Shown: piece after piece, positions 1 through 5,513 of the stretch
Layout: each line of letters opens with the position of its first letter
Position numbering within the stretch: position 1 is the stretch's first letter
Source of the DNA: Acidobacteriaceae bacterium
GTDB taxonomy: Bacteria > Acidobacteriota > Terriglobia > Terriglobales > Acidobacteriaceae
DNA: 6,169 bases
Direction: 5' to 3'
NCBI GenBank assembly: GCA_025462785.1
Contig: JAOAPG010000146.1
Location: 1 to 6,169 of the forward strand
Made by a program: the position numbers and the translations under genes
The notes under the pieces: generated by a model
The model's database searches: none
What the model was told of the DNA's origin: nothing
What the model saw: the letters and a program-made list of their open reading frames with translations, nothing else

Positions 1-654
1 TTCAGCCATCAAGCTTGTTTTGTTGTGGAGACGTCCTGCAGTGTCGACGATCACGTAATCGCTGTGTCGTGCCGTGCCAGCTTGCAACGCATCGTAGAGC
101 ACGGCTGCCGGATCGCCACCCGGTTTCGTGCGAATGACTTCGGTGCCGGTGCGCTGACCCCAGACCTCGAGTTGCTCGATAGCAGCAGCACGAAATGTAT
201 CAGCGGCGCAGAGCAGGACGGTTTTACCCTCTGAGCGGAGAAATTGAGCCAGCTTGCCGATAGTCGTCGTCTTCCCAGTGCCATTCACTCCAACGACGAG
301 GATCACTTCCGGCATCCCTTCAGTCTTCTGTACTGGGGGAATGTTCGCAGCAGTAAGAATGGCGAGAAGCTCTTCTTTGAGTATCCTCTTAAGCTCATCT
401 GCGTCTTTGATCTGCTTGCGGTCGACCTTTTCGCGCAGCTTGCCCAGCACTTGCTGCGTGGTGGCGATTCCAATGTCGGCGCCGAGCAGGATACCTTCGA
501 GATCGTCAAGAGTTGCACGGTCAATTTCCTTGTTAACAGAAACCACTTCTTCGATGCGTTCGGTCAGGTTTTCACGCGTCCGCGTGACTGCCTGCTTCAT
601 GCGATCGAGAAAGCTAGGCTTCTGTTCGGTACTGCCAAAAAGAGTTTGAATCAT
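1..654 (-). CDS. ftsY: Signal recognition particle receptor GTPase FtsY (partial, 3' end outside window)
   Basis: FtsY is the membrane-associated SRP receptor: it docks SRP-bound ribosomes at the SecYEG translocon and, together with Ffh, hydrolyses GTP to hand over nascent membrane proteins. The 218 visible residues contain an N domain (about 1-100, helical, with the LDDLEGILLGADIG segment near 49-62) followed by the start of the G domain: P-loop GVNGTGKTTT at 122-131, DTFRAAAIEQL at 152-162 and DTAGRLHN at 204-211. All three are typical of FtsY rather than Ffh (Ffh usually has GLQGSGKTTT). The TKLD motif and C-terminus lie beyond the left edge. The start is the ATG at 654; no clear Shine-Dalgarno precedes it, and Met19 is a possible later start. 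There is no long acidic A domain, only about 15 residues before the N domain. The reading frame is intact to base 1. Confidence 0.96.
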   Translation of the reverse strand, partial: MIQTLFGSTEQKPSFLDRMKQAVTRTRENLTERIEEVVSVNKEIDRATLDDLEGILLGADIGIATTQQVLGKLREKVDRKQIKDADELKRILKEELLAILTAANIPPVQKTEGMPEVILVVGVNGTGKTTTIGKLAQFLRSEGKTVLLCAADTFRAAAIEQLEVWGQRTGTEVIRTKPGGDPAAVLYDALQAGTARHSDYVIVDTAGRLHNKTSLMAE

Positions 655-686
655 GAGAAATCGGTGGAATAAAGGGCCGAAGACTA

Positions 687-692
687 ATTATA
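687..692 (-). promoter_or_regulatory. Candidate -10 box (TATAAT) for ftsY
   Basis: On the minus strand the gap between the HD-GYP gene and ftsY contains a perfect TATAAT, 32 bases upstream of the ftsY ATG. Transcription would start near 680 and give a leader of roughly 25 nt. No good -35 hexamer lies 16-18 bases upstream: that stretch is GC-rich, and the nearest TTGACC is about 25 bases away. This may be a promoter that relies on an activator or on an extended contact, or a chance match. The remainder of the 107-bp gap shows no terminator-like hairpin with a T run, so read-through from the HD-GYP gene into ftsY is possible. Confidence 0.4.
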
Positions 693-761
693 GCGGCGGG
701 CGAGAGTTGACGGGGCGGGTCAAAGCCGTTTCGAGGATCGTAACGACAATTCAGCGAGTGT

Positions 762-2588
762 CTAGGTCCTAGTTGCCTGAGCGACAGCTAACACTTCGGG
801 AGAGATTGGGGACGAGGACTGAGGCGCTGGCAGGCTCGGCGTTGGTGTAAAAGGTCGCGGGATCTGGATATCGCCGCGAGCATAGATTGTGTCCAGTGCT
901 GCAACTGCCGCCGGATCCAGGCGCTTACCGGACAGAGAGTGGATGATTCTCAACGCATCTTGAGGATCATGGGCCTGCTGATACGGGCGATTCGTGGTAA
1001 GTGCATCAAAGGTGTCGGCAACTGCGATAATTCGCGGCAGTAGCGGGATCTGCTCGTCTTTAAATCCGTGAGGGTAACCTCGTCCATCAAGGGCCTCATG
1101 GTGCAGTTCGATCCCAGGAATCATGTCGGCCAACTGCGCCACTGGACGCAAGATGCTGGCGCCCTTGGTGGTATGGGTCTTCATGATCTCGAACTCTTCC
1201 GGAGTGAGTGCGCCTGGCTTTTTCAGAATGCGATCTTCAATACCAATTTTTCCAACGTCGTGTAGCTGGGCAGAGATGCGGACGGTTTCCAGGAAGTCTT
1301 CCGGCAATCCTAATTCCGCCGCAATGAGTAACGAATACCGGGTGACACGGTCGGAATGGCCGCGTGTGTAGGGATCTTTTTCATCGACCGCGCCCGCAAG
1401 CATTTGAATGGATCCCATAAACAACTCGCGGTTTTCATTGGCTGCTCGCTTCAAATCCAGCACGAAGTGCTCAAGCTCTTCGGACATGGTGTTAAACGTG
1501 GTCGCGAGTTCGCCAATTTCGGTACGGCTCTTCAGGTTCACGCGCTTGGAAAAATCACCACGAGCAATCGCCCTGCTTGATTCTGTCAAGATGGATAAGG
1601 GGTTAGTAATTTTCCGTGCGGCGAAACTGCTAATAGCGATGCTGACAGCGATAGCCATCAGTGCCAGAACGCGAGCCGAACGCTGCATTTCGAACACGCC
1701 GCTATAAGCTTCATCGCGTGGCTTTTGTACTACTACTGCCCATTCCAAGTTCGGTACCGGACTGTAAGTCCCGAGCATCATGGTGCCGTGTTTCCCGCCT
1801 GTTGAGAATTCTCGAGTGGCGGCGACCAGTTGCGCCTTGCTACCTTGTTCGACGAAGTTGTGTACGATTTCGATGTTCGCCATGTCCTGTCCAGTGGCGT
1901 AATCGGTAGTCGCTGCGGCGACAAGACGTCCCTGACTATCAATCACGTAAGGAATCAGGCCTCCACGATTGACCTCTTGCAAACGGCGAATCAAAAATTG
2001 CAGATCAACTACCGAGCCAATCATTCCCAGAAAACGGCCGCCATACACCACGGGGGCGCAGACCAGCATGACGGTGCGGGCTGACTTCCCGCTTCCGACC
2101 ACCAATGCCTGCCCGTTGTAGGCACGGCTCTCGCGAGCGGCGGAATAAGCTCGTTCCAGTTCGCGTTGTAGAAAAGCATCCGGCGCAATTCGCCCTGCGG
2201 ATATGCCCTTAGCATCCGAATTCAGCAGCGTGGCATAAGCGAGGTCGTCGGAGGAGGAGACAAAATTTTCCAGCAAAGCACGCAGTTCTGGAGCGTTTAC
2301 ATTTTCATTGGTAAGATCGCCTCCACTGGCGACTTGCAAGGCCGAAGATAAATTCGCCAGCATCATTCGCAGCGATTCTTGATGCTGCGAAATATCGTCC
2401 GCCAAAGAACGGGCCACTGTATTCTGCAGGAGCCTTTCATTCGTGATCAGACGGTCGCGATTAATTGATTCCACCTGTGCCGAGTAGAAGTACATGGGCA
2501 CGACGCTGATCAAGACGAGTACGCCAAGAATCGCGTACAGAATCGGAATGCGCGCGGGTGTAAGTATTTTGGGCGACAAAGGGCTCAA
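762..2588 (-). CDS. Membrane sensor HD-GYP protein (Cache-like, HAMP, HD-GYP), predicted cyclic di-GMP phosphodiesterase
   Basis: A predicted 608-residue inner-membrane signalling enzyme that would break down cyclic di-GMP in response to an extracytoplasmic signal. Order of parts: short cytoplasmic N-terminus, TM1 (about 14-35), a periplasmic domain of about 260 residues resembling double Cache sensors (about 37-300; GKSARTVMLVCAPVVYGG and the PYVIDSQGRLVA segment near 213-224 fit this fold), TM2 (about 305-324), HAMP (about 325-378, with NPLSILTESSRAIARGDF), a short helical linker, then HD-GYP (about 390-565). Catalytic signatures are complete: DPYTRGHS with H411, HDVGK at 443-447, H472, HHEALDGRGYP at 496-506 and DTFDALTTNRPY at 525-536. 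The last 35 or so residues are rich in Pro and Ser and probably disordered. The start is TTG at 2588 with an in-frame TAG about 30 bases upstream and no ATG in between; the first internal Met is residue 32, inside TM1, which would break it. The ligand is unknown. Confidence 0.93.
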   Translation of the reverse strand: MSPLSPKILTPARIPILYAILGVLVLISVVPMYFYSAQVESINRDRLITNERLLQNTVARSLADDISQHQESLRMMLANLSSALQVASGGDLTNENVNAPELRALLENFVSSSDDLAYATLLNSDAKGISAGRIAPDAFLQRELERAYSAARESRAYNGQALVVGSGKSARTVMLVCAPVVYGGRFLGMIGSVVDLQFLIRRLQEVNRGGLIPYVIDSQGRLVAAATTDYATGQDMANIEIVHNFVEQGSKAQLVAATREFSTGGKHGTMMLGTYSPVPNLEWAVVVQKPRDEAYSGVFEMQRSARVLALMAIAVSIAISSFAARKITNPLSILTESSRAIARGDFSKRVNLKSRTEIGELATTFNTMSEELEHFVLDLKRAANENRELFMGSIQMLAGAVDEKDPYTRGHSDRVTRYSLLIAAELGLPEDFLETVRISAQLHDVGKIGIEDRILKKPGALTPEEFEIMKTHTTKGASILRPVAQLADMIPGIELHHEALDGRGYPHGFKDEQIPLLPRIIAVADTFDALTTNRPYQQAHDPQDALRIIHSLSGKRLDPAAVAALDTIYARGDIQIPRPFTPTPSLPAPQSSSPISPEVLAVAQATRT

Positions 2589-2612
2589 GCTTCCGGCTAG
2601 AGGTACGTGAAA

Positions 2613-2618
2613 ATTCTA
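2613..2618 (-). promoter_or_regulatory. Weak -10-like box (TAGAAT) upstream of the HD-GYP gene
   Basis: The minus strand carries TAGAAT, one mismatch from TATAAT, 24 bases upstream of the TTG start of the HD-GYP gene. That would give a short leader. No convincing -35 hexamer is present; the position where it should sit runs into the left arm of the ATGGCC/GGCCAT inverted repeat, so a regulator binding there could control it. This is a weak call based on one hexamer. Confidence 0.22.
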
Positions 2619-2637
2619 ATTTGTGCAGAAGAATAAG

Positions 2638-2663
2638 ATGGCCAGTTTGAGGATTCCGGCCAT
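2638..2663. repeat. 6-bp inverted repeat in the divergent intergenic region, possible operator
   Basis: ATGGCC at 2638-2643 and GGCCAT at 2658-2663 are perfect inverted copies separated by 14 bases, with arm centres about 20 bases apart. The repeat sits between the divergently oriented HD-GYP and ABM-domain genes. Spacing of two helical turns would suit a dimeric DNA-binding protein better than an RNA hairpin. There is no T run, so it is not a terminator. Arms of this length can arise by chance in 120 bp, and no known operator is recognised. Confidence 0.25.
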
Positions 2664-2693
2664 TACCGAAGTACCGCTCGCAGGGGGGTGTTT

Positions 2694-2697
2694 GGAG
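2694..2697 (+). promoter_or_regulatory. Ribosome binding site supporting the ABM gene start at 2708
   Basis: GGAG lies 10 bases before the ATG at 2708, a slightly long but usable spacing. The two later in-frame ATGs (2735 and 2762) have poorer or no Shine-Dalgarno sequence, so this site favours the earliest start even though conserved-looking sequence begins only near residue 19. Confidence 0.4.
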
Positions 2698-2707
2698 ATA
2701 CTTTGGC

Positions 2708-3070
2708 ATGAAAAGTCGTATCGGTGACGACTCCATGGAAAATCAACAACTTGCCGAGTGGATGTACCTAGTCATTTGGGAGTTCCAGGTGCGTCCCGGG
2801 ATGGAGATGACCTTCGAATCTATTTACGGTCCTGGGGGCGCCTGGGTTCGGCTCTTTGAGCAAAGTGCCGACTTTCTAGGCACGGAATTGAGTCGGGATG
2901 AAGCTAGCCCCTCCCGCTATCTCACGCTTGATTTTTGGAGTTCGCGAGAAGGCTACGAGCAGTTTCAAACTCAGCATGCAGCGGAGTACAAAGTCATCGA
3001 TGCGCAATGCGAACAGTTGACCGTAAGCGAGAGGGAGATTGGAAGATTCAATAGAGCCAGAATAAGTTAA
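2708..3070 (+). CDS. Small ABM-type dimeric alpha/beta-barrel domain protein (putative monooxygenase-like)
   Basis: A 120-residue soluble protein with the look of the antibiotic biosynthesis monooxygenase (ABM) / dimeric alpha-beta barrel superfamily: a first strand with YLVIWEFQVRPG (20-31), a helix through FESIYGPGGAWVRLF (36-50), a second strand FLGTELSRD (56-64), then YLTLDFWSSREGYEQF (71-86), where the 'W.S.e.y..F' pattern is typical of the fold. Members range from cofactor-free quinone-forming monooxygenases to haem-degrading enzymes and many proteins of unknown activity, so the substrate cannot be read from the sequence. There is no signal peptide. The start was chosen at the ATG with GGAG upstream; Met10 and Met19 are alternatives and residues 1-18 may not be part of the domain. 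It is the only plus-strand gene here, divergent from the HD-GYP gene and convergent with gpsA, so it is probably transcribed alone. Confidence 0.78.
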   Translation: MKSRIGDDSMENQQLAEWMYLVIWEFQVRPGMEMTFESIYGPGGAWVRLFEQSADFLGTELSRDEASPSRYLTLDFWSSREGYEQFQTQHAAEYKVIDAQCEQLTVSEREIGRFNRARIS

Positions 3071-3073
3071 TCT

Positions 3074-4096
3074 TCATTCCAGCGTGGTTTCACTTTTCGA
3101 TGCGCGGGACATAAGATCCCGGATCGCCTCAGCTGGTGACTTTCCCTCCTTAAGGATCGCGAACATCTGTTCTGTGATCGGCATCTCGATCCCTCGTGAA
3201 CGCGCCAGCTCGACCGCGGCATACGTCGTGAACACACCTTCGGCCACCATTCCGTGCATGCCTCCCATGATCTCTGCGAGCCCTCGGCCGCGACCGAGTT
3301 CAACTCCCACGCTGCGGTTTCGGGAAAGACCTCCAGTACAGGTCAGAACCAGGTCGCCCAAGCCAGCAAGCCCGGCCATGGTTTTCTGTTGGCCTCCACA
3401 TGCGATTACAAGACGGGAAATCTCAGCCAAGCCTCGCGTGATCAGAGCCGCAATTGAGTTGTAGCCAAGGCCTAAGCCATCGCAGACTCCCGCTGCTATC
3501 GCAATGATGTTCTTGAGCGCCCCACAAAGTTCAACTCCGATGACGTCGTCGTTTGTATAGAGCCGGAATCGCGGATCACTGAACTCACGCTGAATGGCCT
3601 CGGCCATCTCTATATCTTCGGACGCGATGGTCACAGCGGAAGGATCTCCTCGTGCAACCTCCACCGCGAAAGACGGTCCGCTAAGCGCCGCGATTCGAGG
3701 GTGAAATCCATTTTCGGATATGAGAACTTGTCGAATCACGTCCGTCATGCGGAGCAAGGTCTTTTCTTCTAATCCCTTGGAGGCGCTCACGAAGAGCATG
3801 TGGGGCCTAAGGTGCGGACGCATATTTTGAAAGATGACGCGGCAATGTTGCGAAGGCATGACGCTGACGACAATTTCCGCGCCACGCAATGCGTCTTCGA
3901 GATTGTTCGTTGCTGTAGCTGTAGAGGGTAGCGTTCGTCCTGGTAAAAACAACTCATTTACGCGACGTGTCGAAATCGATTCTAGGACTTCTTTCTCATG
4001 CGCCCAAAGGCGCACGCTATGCCTTCCGGTTCGTCCCAACACAATGGAGAGAGCCGTGCCCCATGCGCCGGCGCCGATGATTGCGATCTGGCTCAT
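3074..4096 (-). CDS. gpsA: Glycerol-3-phosphate dehydrogenase [NAD(P)+]
   Basis: GpsA reduces dihydroxyacetone phosphate to sn-glycerol-3-phosphate with NAD(P)H in the cytoplasm, supplying the backbone for phospholipids. The 340-residue product has the usual family length. Visible signatures: dinucleotide-binding GAGAWGTALS at 8-17, VMPSQ at 79-83, SASKGLEEKT at 104-113, SGPSFAVEVARG at 139-150, the catalytic lysine in GALKNIIAIAAG (K195), AGLGDL with D248 and TGGLSRNRSVG at 254-264. The gene starts at ATG 4096, inside the plsY stop codon region (ATGA overlap), with GAGG five bases upstream inside plsY. The shared overlap and consecutive chemistry argue for translational coupling with plsY. 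The stop lies 3 bases from the stop of the opposing ABM gene, and no terminator hairpin is visible after it. Confidence 0.97.
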   Translation of the reverse strand: MSQIAIIGAGAWGTALSIVLGRTGRHSVRLWAHEKEVLESISTRRVNELFLPGRTLPSTATATNNLEDALRGAEIVVSVMPSQHCRVIFQNMRPHLRPHMLFVSASKGLEEKTLLRMTDVIRQVLISENGFHPRIAALSGPSFAVEVARGDPSAVTIASEDIEMAEAIQREFSDPRFRLYTNDDVIGVELCGALKNIIAIAAGVCDGLGLGYNSIAALITRGLAEISRLVIACGGQQKTMAGLAGLGDLVLTCTGGLSRNRSVGVELGRGRGLAEIMGGMHGMVAEGVFTTYAAVELARSRGIEMPITEQMFAILKEGKSPAEAIRDLMSRASKSETTLE

Positions 4097-4776
4097 CCAC
4101 GCCTCAAGTGGAAGAGGGGTTCGGTGCCGGAGACTAACCGGGCGATGTTCGAGTGGTGCTTGGCAATGATTAGGGCAGAAGCCGTCGCCATTACAGCAAG
4201 CGTTAAAGAAGCATTGTGGTACTCGTTGAAACTCCAGGCTACGATCGGAAATAATCCCACGGCGACGATAGATGCCAGGGACACTCGACGAAAGGCCACC
4301 ACCGTCAGAAGGAATACGACAACAGCGACAAGGATGCTCTTAGGTGCAAGCACCGCGAATGCCCCTAAGCCGGTTGCTACTCCTTTGCCTCCTTTAAATG
4401 TCAGCCAAACAGGGAACATGTGACCAAGGATAACGAAGAGAGCGGCGATACTCGCAATCAAGTAAGCGTGTTGTGCTACCGCCTGCGCCTGCAGGAAGCG
4501 AGGATCCTGCGGAGTAACCAAAACATGAACACGGTGCCCAAGTCTGCCGAGACTTAGCATCTCCGTGGTCCACACTGCGGCAGCCCCTTTCAGAGCGTCT
4601 AGAACAAGCGTTGCGATTCCAAGAAACGTCGACGATCGAGCGACATTGGTTGCCCCAATATTTCCGCTGCCGGTTTGACGCACATCCTCTCCGCGAAATG
4701 TGCGTACGAGAATGTATCCGAACGGGATAGACCCGAGCAGATAGCTCAGAGCTGCGGTAAGAACAATGCGCGTCAT
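4093..4776 (-). CDS. plsY: Acyl-phosphate:glycerol-3-phosphate acyltransferase PlsY
   Basis: PlsY is an integral membrane enzyme that transfers an acyl group from acyl-phosphate (made by PlsX) to position 1 of glycerol-3-phosphate, the first committed step of phosphatidate synthesis. The family's three conserved cytoplasmic motifs are all present (numbering from ATG 4776): GSIPFG at 15-20 with GSGNIGATNVAR at 36-47; GHMFPVW at 118-124 running into FKGGKGVATGLG at 127-138; and HHSNIARLVSGTE at 207-219. Several hydrophobic segments fit a multi-pass membrane protein. At 227 residues it is longer than the typical 190-210. The extra length sits mainly at about residues 72-103, a polar stretch between membrane segments. 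An in-frame TTG directly precedes the ATG at 4776 and would add one residue; the ATG is preferred. No Shine-Dalgarno is obvious. The stop overlaps the gpsA start. Confidence 0.95.
   Translation of the reverse strand: MTRIVLTAALSYLLGSIPFGYILVRTFRGEDVRQTGSGNIGATNVARSSTFLGIATLVLDALKGAAAVWTTEMLSLGRLGHRVHVLVTPQDPRFLQAQAVAQHAYLIASIAALFVILGHMFPVWLTFKGGKGVATGLGAFAVLAPKSILVAVVVFLLTVVAFRRVSLASIVAVGLFPIVAWSFNEYHNASLTLAVMATASALIIAKHHSNIARLVSGTEPLFHLRRG
4102..4105 (-). promoter_or_regulatory. Ribosome binding site of gpsA inside the plsY 3' end
   Basis: On the minus strand GAGG is followed by five bases and then the gpsA ATG at 4096. It lies within the last plsY codons, so ribosomes finishing plsY could restart here. 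Among the minus-strand starts in this window it is the clearest Shine-Dalgarno, which supports the chosen gpsA start. Confidence 0.6.
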
Positions 4777-4843
4777 CAAAGTAGAGTGCGGGTATTATCG
4801 CAAAGGTCGCTAGATGAATCGAATCATTTCTTGAAACAAGGAG
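4777..4843 (-). other. Short intergenic gap between thpR and plsY
   Basis: These 67 bases hold no open reading frame of note. On the minus strand a GATAAT hexamer lies about 15-20 bases before the plsY start but has no matching -35 at normal spacing. No hairpin followed by T residues is seen. It could house a secondary promoter for plsY-gpsA, but nothing visible proves it; co-transcription with thpR is equally possible. Confidence 0.3.
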
Positions 4844-5422
4844 CTAAAGAGGGAACCGCGCGATTTTTGTATAGCTCGAGCCACTTGGCGAGAGCTTACT
4901 CTCATATAGAAAAAATTCACGGGCAGTCATCGCGCCAAAATCGGGACTCGGCATGCCGCTTAACTTTTCTTGCAGACGTTGAAAGCGTAGATTTGGGGCG
5001 TCGGCTTTGCTGCGCCGTGGTGATCCCGAACCGCTACGCGCAAGCGTCAGATGAGGACTGTACGGATGACGTTCTTTCGGGACGCCCAGATTAAACAAGC
5101 CTTCGTCGACGCCTTCAGCTAGTTTTGCCAGTTGTGGCCCGGCGTTGATTCCTAGCCAAAAGACTCGCGGGGATTTTATTCCGGGGAAGAAACCATAGCC
5201 TCGGAAGGCGACCTCGAAGGGAGCCGCCTTTACTTGAGAAAGCGCGAGCTTCACGTCCTCTATGGCATCCACTGATTGTTCGCCAATGAACTTTAAAGTA
5301 ACGTGTACCGATTCAGGCCGAACCCAGCGTATATCAGGAGTGAAACCTCGCACTCCCTCCATAAATCGCTCAATGCGAGCCCGGATGGCTTCCTCAATAT
5401 CTAAAGCGACAAAGATGCGCAT
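4844..5422 (-). CDS. thpR: RNA 2',3'-cyclic phosphodiesterase (2'-5' RNA ligase family, LigT-like)
   Basis: Members of this 2H phosphoesterase family open 2',3'-cyclic phosphates at RNA ends in vitro and can also join 2'-5' linkages; the physiological substrate is generally unclear. With the ATG at 5422 the product is 192 residues, close to the family norm. It begins MRIFVALDI, the usual N-terminus of the family, and has both catalytic HxTx motifs: HVTL at 40-43 (in SVHVTLKFIGE) and HLTL at 124-127 (in YSPHLTLAR). The C-terminus GSSYTKIARFPL matches the common 'sY..l..fpL' ending. The frame stays open 26 codons further up to a TTG at 5500, adding a non-family segment; I reject that start. The ATG lacks a visible Shine-Dalgarno. 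cinA lies upstream, a neighbourhood often seen for this gene in bacteria. Confidence 0.93.
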   Translation of the reverse strand: MRIFVALDIEEAIRARIERFMEGVRGFTPDIRWVRPESVHVTLKFIGEQSVDAIEDVKLALSQVKAAPFEVAFRGYGFFPGIKSPRVFWLGINAGPQLAKLAEGVDEGLFNLGVPKERHPYSPHLTLARSGSGSPRRSKADAPNLRFQRLQEKLSGMPSPDFGAMTAREFFLYESKLSPSGSSYTKIARFPL

Positions 5423-5513
5423 GGGAGTTTTGTTTTTTGGTCCGGTAGTTGCCAAGGCGATGATCACGCGCCGAGTGCTACGCCAATGGCTGAGGGCCAA
5501 CGACGGACGCTTC
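5423..5513 (-). other. 91-base gap between cinA and thpR
   Basis: The minus strand between the cinA stop and the chosen thpR ATG remains open in the thpR frame, with possible TTG (5500) and GTG (5467) starts, but the encoded residues do not resemble the family. An A-rich stretch lies just before the ATG. A TTGGCA near 5452 could be a -35, but the matching -10 position (CAAAAC) is poor. No terminator is seen, so cinA and thpR may still be on one transcript with an untranslated spacer. Confidence 0.3.

Noticed and set aside
244..672. Two overlapping plus-strand open frames of 131-142 codons opposite ftsY
   Set aside because: They lie fully antisense to a clear ftsY with intact GTPase motifs, are in different frames, and their products show no recognisable domain.
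762..772. CTAGGTCCTAG palindrome at the HD-GYP stop codon
   Set aside because: Five-base arms with a one-base centre cannot form a useful RNA hairpin, and it is explained by the last codons plus stop; no T run follows.
1068..2084. Several plus-strand open frames of 65-99 codons
   Set aside because: All are antisense to the HD-GYP gene, have low-complexity or Arg/Ser-rich products, and no start signals; they are shadows of GC-biased codon use.
2461..2736. Minus-strand open frame of 91 codons overlapping the HD-GYP start and the ABM start
   Set aside because: It overlaps two better supported genes in another frame and has no recognisable domain; no good start signal.
3998..4423. Plus-strand open frame of 141 codons opposite plsY and gpsA
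   Set aside because: Antisense to two genes with complete family motifs; Ala/Thr/Arg-rich product typical of a shadow frame.
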